Counted from the stretch's first letter, positions 7,800 through 16,966 are shown. The stretch: DNA of 64,000 nucleotides from Streptomyces antnestii (GCF_004005495.1 NZ_RZYA01000023.1:83580-147579), one strand, 5' to 3'. Notes: generated by a model from the letters alone, not told the origin. Numbers and translations are program-made.

Positions 7800-9032
7800 T
7801 CACTGCTTCGAGAACACCCCGATCCCGTTCGCCACGGCACGCTCCGGCGGGTCCGTCGGGTGGTTCCGTACGGTGACGGACGCGGCGCCCGGGTCCCTGG
7901 TCGCCAGGGTCGACGAGCCGCCGCCGTCCAGGCTGAACGCGTCGTCCGCGCCCAACTTGCCCATCGCGTCGGCCACTTCGGCGATCGTCAGGCCCGTGCG
8001 GTACTTCGGGGCGCCGTCGAGAGCCAGCAGGAAGAGGTGGCGGCCGTCGCTCGTGGCGCCCGCGGCGGTCCGTACCGCGGCGGTCTTCGTGTCGAGGCCG
8101 GGCAGGGGCGCGCCGTCCCGCAGGACCGGGTAGCCGCCGACCGCGAAACGGAAGGGGACATGAGAGGAAGCCGCCACGAGCCGGTGGGTGATCTCGACGC
8201 GGTCGCCCTCCGACAGCTTGCGGAGCTCCTGCGCGCCCGCCTCGCGCCCGACGAGGACCGTGGTGCCGGACGCGACGGGACCCTTGCCGGGAGTGTCGGC
8301 CGACGACACGACGCGGCCCTCGCGGACCGTCACCTCGTACGTGTCCGTGCTGCACGGCGCGGCCCGGTTCATGTCCGTGCCGCACGTCGCGCGCACCCGG
8401 GAGACGGAGCCCCAGTCGGAGGTGAACGCGCCGACCGAACCGACCGGCAGGGCGTACTGGTTGAGGCCGCCCAGCGGCAGTGTCCTGCCGTCGGCGCGGA
8501 CCGAGCCGTCCAGGGCCATGCGGTCGAGGCGGGCGCGGTGGTCGACGCCCACGCCGAGCACGTCCTCGGTCGTCGTGCCGGGCGGGAGCGCCGGACCGAA
8601 GCGCTGGCCGTCCGGCACGGCGGACTTGAGGGTCCGGCCGCTCGCGACGGCCGGGCCCACGGAGGCGCCGGTGGCCTCGACGCCCGGGTGCTGGGACTCC
8701 GTGATGTTGAAGAAGTCGCCGTTGACACCGCCGACGGCGCCGCTCGCGTCGGCCAGTGAGGAGATCGTGGCCCGGGCGCCCACCGCGTCCGGGTGCAGCA
8801 GATCGACCCGCACGTGCGGGGCCCGCAGGTCGACGCTCAGCACATGGGCGTGCGTGAGTCCCTTCGCCGCGGGTATGTCGAACTCCTCGTAGGTGACACC
8901 CGGGGCGATCGTGGTGCCGCCGCCCTCCGCGCCACTGGCCGGCGCCGCGCCGGCGAGGGCGGTGCCGGCCAGTGCGGCGAATGCGGCACAGGCCGCCAGT
9001 GTCGTTCTGACGCGCGCGTCGTGATGTCTCAC
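7800..9032 (-). CDS. Exported phosphodiester glycosidase family protein (NAGPA domain)
   Basis: 410 residues. After a cleavable signal peptide (Ala-rich core, ASGAEG region) the protein carries GGVNGDFFNI near residue 105 and a C-terminal KLGADDAFSLDGGGSSTL, motifs typical of the NAGPA/phosphodiester glycosidase family. The human relative uncovers mannose-6-phosphate; bacterial ones are secreted wall- or polymer-associated enzymes of mostly unknown substrate. GTG 9032 follows a G-rich AGGGGGG sequence. It converges on the small membrane protein gene. Confidence 0.8.
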   Translation of the reverse strand: MRHHDARVRTTLAACAAFAALAGTALAGAAPASGAEGGGTTIAPGVTYEEFDIPAAKGLTHAHVLSVDLRAPHVRVDLLHPDAVGARATISSLADASGAVGGVNGDFFNITESQHPGVEATGASVGPAVASGRTLKSAVPDGQRFGPALPPGTTTEDVLGVGVDHRARLDRMALDGSVRADGRTLPLGGLNQYALPVGSVGAFTSDWGSVSRVRATCGTDMNRAAPCSTDTYEVTVREGRVVSSADTPGKGPVASGTTVLVGREAGAQELRKLSEGDRVEITHRLVAASSHVPFRFAVGGYPVLRDGAPLPGLDTKTAAVRTAAGATSDGRHLFLLALDGAPKYRTGLTIAEVADAMGKLGADDAFSLDGGGSSTLATRDPGAASVTVRNHPTDPPERAVANGIGVFSKQ

Positions 9033-9106
9033 GTGCCCCCCTGAAGCCCGGATAACTCACCCCTGTCTCAGGGGAGTTCACCAGACGCGGAGGGGCGCGT
9101 CGATGG

Positions 9107-9466
9107 CTAGGTGCCGACCAGCCGGGAACGGATGAGGAAACGTACACCTTCGGGTGCTTCGAGGGAGAAACCGCTCCCGCGCCCCTCGACCACGTCCACG
9201 ATCAGCCGGGTGTGGCTCCAGACGTCGAACTGGCTCCTCGACATCCAGAACCCGACCGGCTCCGCCACACCCTCCACGACCAGCGACGCGAGCCGCACAT
9301 CACTGCCGCCCGTGCGGAACTCGCCCGCCGGGTAGCACATGGGAGCACTGCCGTCGCAGCACCCGCCCGACTGATGGAACATCAGGGGCCCGTGGGCCGC
9401 GCGCAGCCGCCGCACCAGATCGGCGGCCGTCGGGGTCAGCTCCACACGCGGGGCCTCGTCGCTCAC
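9107..9466 (-). CDS. DUF779 domain protein
   Basis: 119 residues from GTG 9466, chosen because GGAAGGAG lies at ideal spacing upstream. It has the conserved cysteine-rich core HQSGGCCDGSAPMC (residues 31-44) and the FWMSRSQFDVWSHT segment typical of DUF779. Members are usually found beside aldehyde dehydrogenase genes and AraC-type regulators; here the regulator is adjacent but no aldehyde dehydrogenase is visible. The cysteines suggest metal binding or a redox role. It may share a transcript with the AraC gene 52 nt upstream. Confidence 0.82.
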   Translation of the reverse strand: MSDEAPRVELTPTAADLVRRLRAAHGPLMFHQSGGCCDGSAPMCYPAGEFRTGGSDVRLASLVVEGVAEPVGFWMSRSQFDVWSHTRLIVDVVEGRGSGFSLEAPEGVRFLIRSRLVGT

Positions 9467-9518
9467 GGCAGGCTCCTTCCGTAGGCGGTGTCGCGGGACA
9501 TCGACAGTCAACTCCCCG

Positions 9519-10538
9519 CTACGTTGCAGGAAGGTTGCGGCCCTGTCCGAGGCGGACGGCGCGGGGCGTGGTTCCCCACCAGCGCCGGCAGCAGCGGTTG
9601 AGGGCCGACTGCTCGGAGAGGCCGAGGAGCAGGGCGATCTGGCCGAGGGGGAGATCGGTGCCGGTGAGGTAGTGGTGGGCGGCGCCGCGCCGCTGCTCGT
9701 CGACGACCCGCGCGAACGTCGTGCCCGCGGAGCGCAGCCGTCGTTGCAGGGTGCGTGGATGGACGTTGAGGAGCCCGGCGACGGTCCCGATCTCGGGCGA
9801 CGACGTCCCGAGCGACTGCTCGACCACGGCCCGCACACTGCCGACGACGTCCGCGGGCTCCCTCGGCAACTGCTCGTCGAGGTACGCGAGCGCGAGGTGC
9901 CGCAGACGCGAATTGCCGCCGCCGAGCGAGCGGTTGGCGAGACTGACGGGGACACGCAGCAGGGCGGCGGGGCGGTCGCCCTTGACGGGTACGCCGAAGA
10001 AGTCCTCGTACACGGACAGTGGCGCCGACAAGGGGTGGGGGAGCTCCACCGAGCCCAGTCCGTACGGGCCGACGAGGTACAGGACGGCGCGGTGCAGGAA
10101 GCCCAGGGAGAGGTCGATGCCCTGGGGCGGTGCCTGGACGCCCGCGCGCACGCCGTAGCGCAGGGCGGCCATGCCCGGGGTGCCGTAGGGGTCGGGCTCA
10201 AGGGTGAGGTGCATCGAGCGGGCGTGGACGAAGAGGTAGCGGGTGGTGCACTCCAGGGCGTCCCCGAGCGTGTCGGAGTTCTGGATGGCGAGGGCGAGCG
10301 CGCCCAGCATGCCCAGGTCCTGACGTGCGGCGATCCGCAGTCCGAGGTCGGCGCACCCGAGGTCGGCGGCGGCCAGTTCGAGGACGGTGGCCATCGCCTC
10401 CTCCGGCACGAGGACGTCGTCCGCGTCGAGCGCGGCCGGGGGACAGCCGGCCTGCCGGGCGTACGCGTCGGCGTCACCGCCGAGTTCGGCCACCGTGGCG
10501 CGGAAGCCGCGCAGCCCCGCCGATCTGATCACGGACAT
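9519..10538 (-). CDS. AraC family transcriptional regulator (OruR/GadX-like)
   Basis: 339 residues from ATG 10538 (MSVIRSAG). The N-terminal two-thirds match the arabinose-binding-like domain of AraC proteins such as OruR; the C-terminus has the double helix-turn-helix (GTVAGLLNVHPRTLQRRL and IALLLGLSEQSALNRCCRRWWG). It is divergent from the Baeyer-Villiger-type monooxygenase gene with about 70 bp between, so it is the likely activator of that gene and perhaps of the DUF779 gene. A longer reading frame to 10754 would run into the monooxygenase gene and has no family similarity. Confidence 0.85.
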   Translation of the reverse strand: MSVIRSAGLRGFRATVAELGGDADAYARQAGCPPAALDADDVLVPEEAMATVLELAAADLGCADLGLRIAARQDLGMLGALALAIQNSDTLGDALECTTRYLFVHARSMHLTLEPDPYGTPGMAALRYGVRAGVQAPPQGIDLSLGFLHRAVLYLVGPYGLGSVELPHPLSAPLSVYEDFFGVPVKGDRPAALLRVPVSLANRSLGGGNSRLRHLALAYLDEQLPREPADVVGSVRAVVEQSLGTSSPEIGTVAGLLNVHPRTLQRRLRSAGTTFARVVDEQRRGAAHHYLTGTDLPLGQIALLLGLSEQSALNRCCRRWWGTTPRAVRLGQGRNLPAT

Positions 10539-10608
10539 GTCGTCCAGGGTCAAAGAAGTGTCGCCCCGGGTCAATGCCTGCCGGGTGTGCTTCCGGACAC
10601 TGGAAGAC

Positions 10609-12159
10609 ATGACGTACACCGCAGACTCCAGCACCGCGGGTTCCGCGGACCGGCCCGAACACATCGACGTCGTCATCGTGGGCGCCGGTCTGTCCGGTGT
10701 CGGCGCCGCGTACCGGCTGCAGACCGAGTGCCCGGAACGCTCGTACGCGATCATCGAGGCGCGGCGGTCCCTGGGCGGGACCTGGGACCTGTTCCGCTAC
10801 CCGGGGGTGCGCTCGGACTCCGACATGTTCACCCTCGGCTACGCGTTCAAGCCCTGGCGCGACAGCAAGGTGCTCGCCGACGGCGGGTCCATCCTCCGCT
10901 ACATCAAGGAGACGGCCGCCGAGTTCGGCATCGACCGGCGGATCCGCTACGGCACGAAGGTGCTCGGCGCCGACTGGTCGACCGAGGCGGCGCGCTGGAC
11001 CGTGACGCTGGAGCACACCGACGAGGCCGGACACCGCACCCGCTCCACCGTCACCTGCGACTTCCTCTACTCCTGCGCGGGCTACTACGACTACGAGAAG
11101 GGGCACACCCCCGACTTCGAAGGCGTCGACTCGTTCGACGGCACCGTCGTGCACCCGCAGTTCTGGCCCGAGGACCTGGACCACGCGGGCAAGCGTGTCG
11201 TCGTCATCGGCAGCGGCGCCACCGCCGTCACCCTCGTCCCCGCGATGGCACAGAGCGCCGCGCACGTCACCATGCTCCAGCGCTCCCCGACCTGGATCAG
11301 CTCCCTGCCCTCGCGCGACAAGCTGGCCGACAGCGTCCGTGCCGTCCTGCCCGAGCGGGCCGCCCACCGCCTGGTGCGAAGCAAGAACATCCTGTTCGGG
11401 ATCGGCGTCTACCAGTTCTGCCGGCGCAGCCCGAAAGCGGCACGACGCCTGCTCACCGGCCTCAACAAGCGCCTCCTCAAGGACGACCGCCTCGTCGACG
11501 AACACCTCACGCCGTCGTACGACCCGTGGGACCAGCGACTGTGCGCCGTGCCCGACGCGGACCTGTTCAAGGCCCTCAGGCGGGGCGACGCCGAGATCGT
11601 CACCGACCACATCGACCGCTTCGTCCCCGAGGGCGTCCGGCTGCGTTCGGGACGCGTCCTGGAGGCCGACATCGTCGTGACCGCCACCGGGCTCCAACTC
11701 CTCGCGTTCGGCGGGATAGCACCACGCGTCGACGGTGAACCCGTGGCCCTGAACCGCCAGTTCGTGTGGCGCGGCGCGATGATGACCGGCGTCCCCAACT
11801 TCGCGGTGTGCATCGGCTACACCAACGCCTCCTGGACCCTGCGCGCCGACCTCACGTCCCGGCTCGTCTGCAAGGTGCTCAACCACATGCGCCGCCACGA
11901 CTACGCGGCGGTGGAGCCGAGGCCGACGAGCGCCCTGAAGGAGCGCCCGCTGCTCGACCTCGCCGCCGGCTACGTCCAGCGCTCCATCGACGCGTTCCCC
12001 CGGCAGGGCGACCGCAGCCCGTGGAAGGTCCGCCAGAACTACGTGCTCGACGCGGCGTCGACCCTGCGCACCAACCTGCACCGCACGCTGGCCCCCACTC
12101 CGGCGTCCCGCGTACGCGCGGCCCGCGCCGCGAGGGCCCTATCCCTCGTCGACCAGTGA
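10609..12159 (+). CDS. Flavin-containing monooxygenase, Baeyer-Villiger type (EtaA-like)
   Basis: 516 residues. VVIVGAGLSGVGAAYRL binds FAD, VVVIGSGATAVTLVPAMA binds NADPH, and between them FDGTVVHPQFWP fits the type I Baeyer-Villiger fingerprint FxGxxxHxxxW[PD]. The GTWDLFRYPGVRSDSDMFTLGYAF region also matches EtaA/EthA-like enzymes. Predicted reaction: NADPH- and O2-dependent conversion of ketones to esters or lactones, or S-oxidation. ATG 10609 has a GGAAG ribosome-binding site. Divergent AraC gene upstream; its last 21 bp overlap the convergent decarboxylase gene. Confidence 0.88.
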   Translation: MTYTADSSTAGSADRPEHIDVVIVGAGLSGVGAAYRLQTECPERSYAIIEARRSLGGTWDLFRYPGVRSDSDMFTLGYAFKPWRDSKVLADGGSILRYIKETAAEFGIDRRIRYGTKVLGADWSTEAARWTVTLEHTDEAGHRTRSTVTCDFLYSCAGYYDYEKGHTPDFEGVDSFDGTVVHPQFWPEDLDHAGKRVVVIGSGATAVTLVPAMAQSAAHVTMLQRSPTWISSLPSRDKLADSVRAVLPERAAHRLVRSKNILFGIGVYQFCRRSPKAARRLLTGLNKRLLKDDRLVDEHLTPSYDPWDQRLCAVPDADLFKALRRGDAEIVTDHIDRFVPEGVRLRSGRVLEADIVVTATGLQLLAFGGIAPRVDGEPVALNRQFVWRGAMMTGVPNFAVCIGYTNASWTLRADLTSRLVCKVLNHMRRHDYAAVEPRPTSALKERPLLDLAAGYVQRSIDAFPRQGDRSPWKVRQNYVLDAASTLRTNLHRTLAPTPASRVRAARAARALSLVDQ

Positions 12160-13515
12160 GCCGAGGATGGCGCGGACGGTCTCCTCGGTGATGCCCGGGT
12201 GGAGGAAGGCGAGGCGGGCGACCGTCTCGCCCTCCCACACACTCGGCGTGACGAAGGCCGTCCCCGCCGCGAGCAGCCGCTTGGACCAGGCGTAGTAGTC
12301 CTCCGGCTGCCAGCCGGTGCGCCGGACGAGGACCACCGTCAGCTCCGGCTCGCGCAGCAGCTCCAGACCCTCCGTCTCCTCGACGAGGCGTGCTGTGCGG
12401 CGGGCGATGTCGGCTCCCTTGGCGACCGCGTCCCGGTAGGCGTCGGTGCCGTGCACCGCGAGCGAGAACCACAGCGGCAGCCCGCGGGGGCGACGCGTGA
12501 GGTGGTACGCGTAGTCGCTCGGGTTCCACTCGGTCTCGTCGTCGGCGCCGTCCGCCCCGTGGATGGCGTCGAGGTACGACGCGTCCTGGGTGTGGACCGC
12601 GCGGGCCAGCTTCGGATCGCGGTAGAGCAGCGCGCCGCAGTCGAACGGCGCGAACATCCACTTGTGCGGGTCGACCACGAGGGAGTCCGCGTGTTCGATG
12701 CCGCGCAGTCGCTCGCGCAGCTCCGGGACGAAGAGCGCCGCCCCGCCGTACGCCGCGTCGATGTGCAGCCACAGGTCACGGGCGCGGGTCTGCTCGGCGA
12801 CGCCTTCCAGGTCGTCGATGATGCCGGCGTTGGTGGTGCCCGCGGTCGCGACGGCGGCGACGACGGGGGCGCCGCCGTCCCGCTCGGCGGCGTCGAGCGC
12901 GACGCGCAGGGCATCGCCGGTGAGCCGGTGGTCGGCGGTGGGCACGACGAGCGGCTCCACACCGAGGATGCGCAGCGTGTTCCCGACCGACGAATGGACC
13001 TGGTCGCTCACCGCGATCCGGACGGGGGCGTGAGGGGACAGGCCGCGCCGGTGGCGGCCGGTGTCGCGGGCGACGACGAGCGCGGAGAGGTTGCCGGCGG
13101 AGCCGCCGCTGACGAAGCAGCCGCCGGCCGACGCGGGCAGCCCGGCCAGGTCGGCGAACAGGCGAAGGACCTGGTTCTCCGCCGCGACCGCGCCGGACGC
13201 CTCCAGCCAGGAGACGCCGTGCAGGGAGGACGCGGAGAGCACCATGTCGAACAGGGCGGCGGCCTTGGTCGGGGCGCCGGGTATGAACGCGAGGAAGGCC
13301 GGGTGGTCGCACGAGACGACGGTGGGTTCGAGGGCGTCGGTGTAGGTGCGGAGCACGTCGGCGGGGGGCTGCGGGGCGGATCCGATCGCGTCCTTGAGCG
13401 CCAGGGTCAGCTCCTGGGGGTCGCCGAGGCGGCCGAGCGGCGGCTGGTCGAGCCGGAGTCGGTGCAGCAGGTGGTCCATGACCTGCCGAGTGAGGTCCTC
13501 GTCGTAAGAGTGCAC
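12139..13515 (-). CDS. Pyridoxal-phosphate-dependent group II decarboxylase
   Basis: 458 residues from GTG 13515, preceded by AGGAGAG. The PLP-lysine motif SLVVDPHKWMFAPFDCGALL and the upstream LWLHIDAAYGG identify an aromatic-L-amino-acid or other group II amino acid decarboxylase. GCFVSGGSAGNLSALVVAR and the SCDHPAFLAFIPG entry segment also fit. It would make an amine from an amino acid in the cytosol. The GntR gene and the MHS transporter upstream suggest an uptake-and-decarboxylation cassette; the substrate is unknown. The 3' end overlaps the monooxygenase gene by 21 bp on the other strand. Confidence 0.87.
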   Translation of the reverse strand: MHSYDEDLTRQVMDHLLHRLRLDQPPLGRLGDPQELTLALKDAIGSAPQPPADVLRTYTDALEPTVVSCDHPAFLAFIPGAPTKAAALFDMVLSASSLHGVSWLEASGAVAAENQVLRLFADLAGLPASAGGCFVSGGSAGNLSALVVARDTGRHRRGLSPHAPVRIAVSDQVHSSVGNTLRILGVEPLVVPTADHRLTGDALRVALDAAERDGGAPVVAAVATAGTTNAGIIDDLEGVAEQTRARDLWLHIDAAYGGAALFVPELRERLRGIEHADSLVVDPHKWMFAPFDCGALLYRDPKLARAVHTQDASYLDAIHGADGADDETEWNPSDYAYHLTRRPRGLPLWFSLAVHGTDAYRDAVAKGADIARRTARLVEETEGLELLREPELTVVLVRRTGWQPEDYYAWSKRLLAAGTAFVTPSVWEGETVARLAFLHPGITEETVRAILGSLVDEG

Positions 13516-13561
13516 GGGGCGTCTCTCCTGTCGCGCGCTGCCGGGTGGGCCGGTGTTTGTA

Positions 13562-13584
13562 TTTGGGTCTCCATCGGATCCATT
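13562..13584. promoter_or_regulatory. Candidate GntR operator upstream of the decarboxylase gene
   Basis: Read on the minus strand this site shares TCC, ATGG, GA and CCCAA in the same order with the perfect inverted repeat at 14569-14589 in front of the transporter gene. Arms TGGGTC and GATCCA flank a 7-bp centre. It lies 45-70 bp before the decarboxylase start. Confidence 0.4.
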
Positions 13585-13683
13585 CCGGAGGGTAGGCGCC
13601 CGCGAGGTGTGCGTCAATCGCCGGCGCCGACGGAACGCGCCGCCCGGAAACCCTGCCGCACCCCGCCCGGCCGGGCACCCGCG

Positions 13684-14445
13684 TCAGTCGTGCGCCGCGA
13701 ACTGGTCGAGCAGCGCGAGGAACTGGCGGTGCGAGTCGAGCAGGTGATCCCGCATCCGCGCCTCGGCCTCCGCGCCGTCCCCGGAGAGCACGGCGAGCGC
13801 GACGGCCTCGTGCTCCTGCCGGAACGCGGAGCCGAAGTCCCGCTCCGCCGGGTACACCCGGCTCCAGTCCGAGCCGAGCCATAGGGCGTTGCCCCCGACG
13901 AACATCTCGGCCCGCGCCCGGGTCACCGCCTCCGCCAGGACCTCGTTGCCGCCGGCGGCCGCGATGCCCAGGTGGAAGCCGGTGTCGGCGCGGTGGTACT
14001 CGCCGAGGTCCGTGACCTCGGTGTCGAGCATCGCCACGAGGTCACGGCGGGCCGCACCCGCCCCGCGCTCGGCGGCGAGCCGCGCGGCGAACGGCTCGAT
14101 CGCGAGCCGGTACTCCATGTAGTCGCGCAGCGATGCCCGGATCGTCGCGGTGACCGCGGCCCGCGACCCCTCGCCGCCAGGGCGGGCGGGGGCCACGCGG
14201 GTGCCGCCGCTGCGTCCGAGCGTGGTCGTGACCAGGCCTTCCTCGGCCAGCTCGCGCACCGCCTGCCGCACGGTGTTGCGCCCCACGCCGAACGCGGCGG
14301 ACAGCTCCCGCTCGGTGGGCAGCTTGTCGCCGGGGCCGAAGCCGCCGAGCGCGATGCGCTGACGGAGTGCCTCGGCCACCACGGCGTGCGACGCCGCCTG
14401 GCGCGTTCCCGCCGTCCAGTCGTCACGATTCTCGCTGTTGCTCAC
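13684..14445 (-). CDS. GntR/FadR family transcriptional regulator
   Basis: 253 residues. The N-terminal winged helix is clear (LPTERELSAAFGVGRNTVRQAVRELAEEGLVTTTLGRSGGTRV), followed by an all-helical FCD ligand domain with the expected metal-binding D/H pattern (e.g. HRADTGFHLGIAAAGGN). It lies between the decarboxylase gene (same strand) and the divergent MHS transporter, and each is preceded by a similar operator-like sequence. It is therefore a likely repressor of both, relieved by a carboxylate or amino-acid-like ligand. Confidence 0.87.
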   Translation of the reverse strand: MSNSENRDDWTAGTRQAASHAVVAEALRQRIALGGFGPGDKLPTERELSAAFGVGRNTVRQAVRELAEEGLVTTTLGRSGGTRVAPARPGGEGSRAAVTATIRASLRDYMEYRLAIEPFAARLAAERGAGAARRDLVAMLDTEVTDLGEYHRADTGFHLGIAAAGGNEVLAEAVTRARAEMFVGGNALWLGSDWSRVYPAERDFGSAFRQEHEAVALAVLSGDGAEAEARMRDHLLDSHRQFLALLDQFAAHD

Positions 14446-14526
14446 GGGCCCTCTCCCAGCTCGCGGGTCACGCGCGTCCCGTCATGCCCCCGGACGGCCA
14501 TGGTATTGGACTTGGCGTGAACCCTA

Positions 14527-14589
14527 TTGACAGCCCCCGGGGAGCCGCTTAGCGTCGCCCCCACGTTTTTGGGTCCATGGCGAACCCAA
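14527..14589 (+). promoter_or_regulatory. Promoter and GntR operator of the MHS transporter gene
   Basis: TTGACA at 14527-14532, a 17-bp spacer and TAGCGT at 14550-14555 form a good sigma-70-type promoter. Just downstream, TTGGGT (14569-14574) and ACCCAA (14584-14589) are perfect 6-bp inverted arms around 9 bp. A repressor bound there would block transcription initiation or early elongation. Confidence 0.55.
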
Positions 14590-14614
14590 TCGTTGGTCGT
14601 GAAGGAGTACGCAC

Positions 14615-16009
14615 ATGAGCACAGTCGCAGACGGCGCTACGGACCCGGGGCCCCGGCGCCGGTCCGGGCCGTGGAAGGTCGCCGGGGCCTCGATGATCGG
14701 CACCAGCGTCGAGTGGTACGACTTCGGCATCTACGCCACCGCCGCCGCGCTCGTCTTCCCCGAGCTGTTCTTCCCCGAGATGAACCGCGCCCTCGGCACG
14801 CTCATGTCGTTCGCGACCCTCTTCGTGGGATCCCTCGGACGCCCGCTCGGCGCGATCCTGTTCGGGCACATCGGAGACCGCTACGGCCGCAAGCGCGCCC
14901 TGATCTGGTCGATGACCCTCATGGGTGGCGCCACCTTCTGCATCGGCCTGCTCCCGGGCTACGCCACCATCGGCGTCGCCGCGCCGCTCCTGCTCGTCCT
15001 CATCCGCATGGTCCAGTCGCTCGCGGTCGGCGGCGAGTGGGGCGGCGCGGTGCTGTTCGCCGTCGAGCACGCACCGCCCCGGCGCCGGGCTTTCTTCGGC
15101 TCCTTCCCCCAAGTCGGCGACGGTGTCGGCTACTTCATGTCCACCGGCGTCTTCGCCCTGGCCGCCATGGCCGGTCACGCGGCCCTGGTCGGCTGGGCCT
15201 GGCGCCTGCCCTTCCTGCTCTCCGCCGTCCTGGTCCTCGTCGGCCTGGTGATCCGCAGGTCCATGGAGGAGTCACCCGAGTTCGAGGCGGCCCGTCGCGC
15301 CGAGGCCGCCGAGGAGAAGCAGGCGGCGCCCTTCATCGCCGTGGTCCGCGACGCCTGGAAGACCTGGCTCCTCGCCTCCGGCGCCTTCCTCATCACCGTG
15401 GGCGGCTACTACGTCGTCGTCACGTTCATGTCGACGTACGCCGTCACCGAACTCGGCTTCACCGACTCGCAGGTGGCCGGCGCCGGCACCGCCGCCTCCG
15501 TGGTCGTCATCGTGTGCACCCCGCTCGCGGCGATCGTCGCCGACCGGCTCGGGCTGCGCCGCGTCACCCTGACCGGCATCCTGCTGCATCTCGTCGTGGC
15601 GTTCCCGATGTTCTGGCTCGCCGACACCCGCTCCGTGCCCGGCCTCTGGCTGGCCATGTGCCTCCCGATGCTCGCCAGCACGATCGCCTACGCCTCGATC
15701 GGCACCCTCATATCCGGCTGGTTCGCTCCCCGGGTCCGCTACACGGGCCTGTCGATGAGTTTCCAGACGGCGGGTCTCGTCGGCACGCTGGCCCCGGCCG
15801 CGGCGACCTGGCTGTTCAGCGCCGCCGGGAACTCGTGGATCCCCGTGGCCGCTGCCTTCGCCGCGATGGCACTGGTCAGCGCGGGCTGCCTCGCGGCCTT
15901 CCGGCAGGCTCCGGCTACGGGGCAGGGCGGCGAGGAAGGCGAGAAGGCCGAGGGCGCAGGGCGTACGGCGGCGGAGGCGCTTCCCCAGGCAGCCGCACCG
16001 GTCGAGTAG
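14615..16009 (+). CDS. MFS transporter, metabolite:H+ symporter (MHS) family
   Basis: 464 residues with about 12 predicted transmembrane helices. MIGTSVEWYDFGIYA near the start, GRPLGAILFGHIGDRYGRK in the loop between helices 2 and 3, and RMVQSLAVGGEWGGAVLFAVEH are hallmarks of MHS permeases (ShiA, ProP, KgtP group). Members import osmolytes, dicarboxylates, shikimate or aromatic acids with protons. AAGGAG lies a few bases before ATG 14615. Promoter and operator sequences upstream suggest control by the divergent GntR protein. The neighbouring decarboxylase hints at an amino acid or related carboxylate as cargo. Confidence 0.88.
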   Translation: MSTVADGATDPGPRRRSGPWKVAGASMIGTSVEWYDFGIYATAAALVFPELFFPEMNRALGTLMSFATLFVGSLGRPLGAILFGHIGDRYGRKRALIWSMTLMGGATFCIGLLPGYATIGVAAPLLLVLIRMVQSLAVGGEWGGAVLFAVEHAPPRRRAFFGSFPQVGDGVGYFMSTGVFALAAMAGHAALVGWAWRLPFLLSAVLVLVGLVIRRSMEESPEFEAARRAEAAEEKQAAPFIAVVRDAWKTWLLASGAFLITVGGYYVVVTFMSTYAVTELGFTDSQVAGAGTAASVVVIVCTPLAAIVADRLGLRRVTLTGILLHLVVAFPMFWLADTRSVPGLWLAMCLPMLASTIAYASIGTLISGWFAPRVRYTGLSMSFQTAGLVGTLAPAAATWLFSAAGNSWIPVAAAFAAMALVSAGCLAAFRQAPATGQGGEEGEKAEGAGRTAAEALPQAAAPVE

Positions 16010-16082
16010 ACGCACGGCACGCGGCACACCCCTTACGACCCACGTCCCCCTGCCCTCACCCGGCGGACATCCACCGCAACAC

Positions 16083-16120
16083 ACCGCCCCGGTGACTGCT
16101 TCGGCAGCCGCCGGGGCGGT
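16083..16120. terminator. Strong bidirectional hairpin terminator
   Basis: ACCGCCCCGG pairs perfectly with CCGGGGCGGT, and inside the loop CTGC-TTCG-GCAG forms a second, tetraloop-capped stem. It separates the convergent transporter and GntR genes. Confidence 0.85.
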
Positions 16121-16187
16121 CTCTGTTCATACGAAGGCGGGGGCGGGGGCGGGGCGGGGGCGAGGGCAGCCAGCCCCGAGCCGGACG

Positions 16188-16868
16188 TCAGCCCGGCTCG
16201 GCGAAGTACCGCAGCGCCGAGTCGCGCGTGCCCGCCACATGGTGCCGGGCCAGCTCCTCCGCGCGCTCCGCGTCACGGGCGCGGATCGCCTCGTACAGCC
16301 GCTCGTGCTCGCCGCACATCGGGTCGCCGTCGTTGAGTTCGGAGGTGAGCCGGAAGAGGCGGCGCAGCCGGGCGTCCAGGGGGGCCATCAGTTCCTGGAG
16401 GAGCGGGTTGCCCGACGCCTCGACGATCTGCTGGTGGAAGTCCGCGTTGTGGGCCACGGCCTGGCGCAGCTTCCCCGCGTCGGAGGCCTTGCGGCTGCGC
16501 GCCAACAGCCGTTCCATCGTGCGCAGTTGAGTGGTCGTCGCATGGCGGGCGGCGAGCCCCGCCGCGAGCCCTTCGAGGTTCTCGCGGATGTCGAAGAGGT
16601 ACGCGGCGTCCTGTGCGCCGAAGTCCGTGACCACGGAGCCCCGGCGGGCCTGCACGGTCAGGAACCCCTCCCGCTCGAGGCGTTGCATCGCCTCTCTCAA
16701 GGGGATGCGGGACACGCCCAGTTGCTCCGCCAGCTCCCGCTCCACCAGGCGCCGGCCGGCCGGGAAGGTCCCCTCGATGATCCGTTCGCGGAGTTCCACG
16801 TAGACCTGCTCGCGCAGGGACTGGTGGCTCTCGCCGATCGTGGGGAGGCGGTCAGGGCGGGTGGTCAT
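16188..16868 (-). CDS. GntR family transcriptional regulator (FCD subfamily)
   Basis: 226 residues from ATG 16868, preceded by GGAGAAGGA. Winged helix: RRLVERELAEQLGVSRIPLREAMQRLEREGFL; FCD ligand domain with DIRENLEGLAAGLAA and HNADFHQQIVEASGN. The GNxxL and FH motifs are typical of the metal-binding FCD pocket. It is divergent from the amidohydrolase-permease operon, with a perfect palindrome between them (16967-16985), and so is the likely ligand-responsive repressor of that operon and of itself. Confidence 0.88.
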   Translation of the reverse strand: MTTRPDRLPTIGESHQSLREQVYVELRERIIEGTFPAGRRLVERELAEQLGVSRIPLREAMQRLEREGFLTVQARRGSVVTDFGAQDAAYLFDIRENLEGLAAGLAARHATTTQLRTMERLLARSRKASDAGKLRQAVAHNADFHQQIVEASGNPLLQELMAPLDARLRRLFRLTSELNDGDPMCGEHERLYEAIRARDAERAEELARHHVAGTRDSALRYFAEPG

Positions 16869-16966
16869 CGAGTCCTTCTCCGGTGGGGTGCGGGGCGCGG
16901 GCGTGGCCGGCCCCGGGGCGCCTCTGATCATCGCAGACCTCCGAATCGGGTGCCGACAGCCATTGC

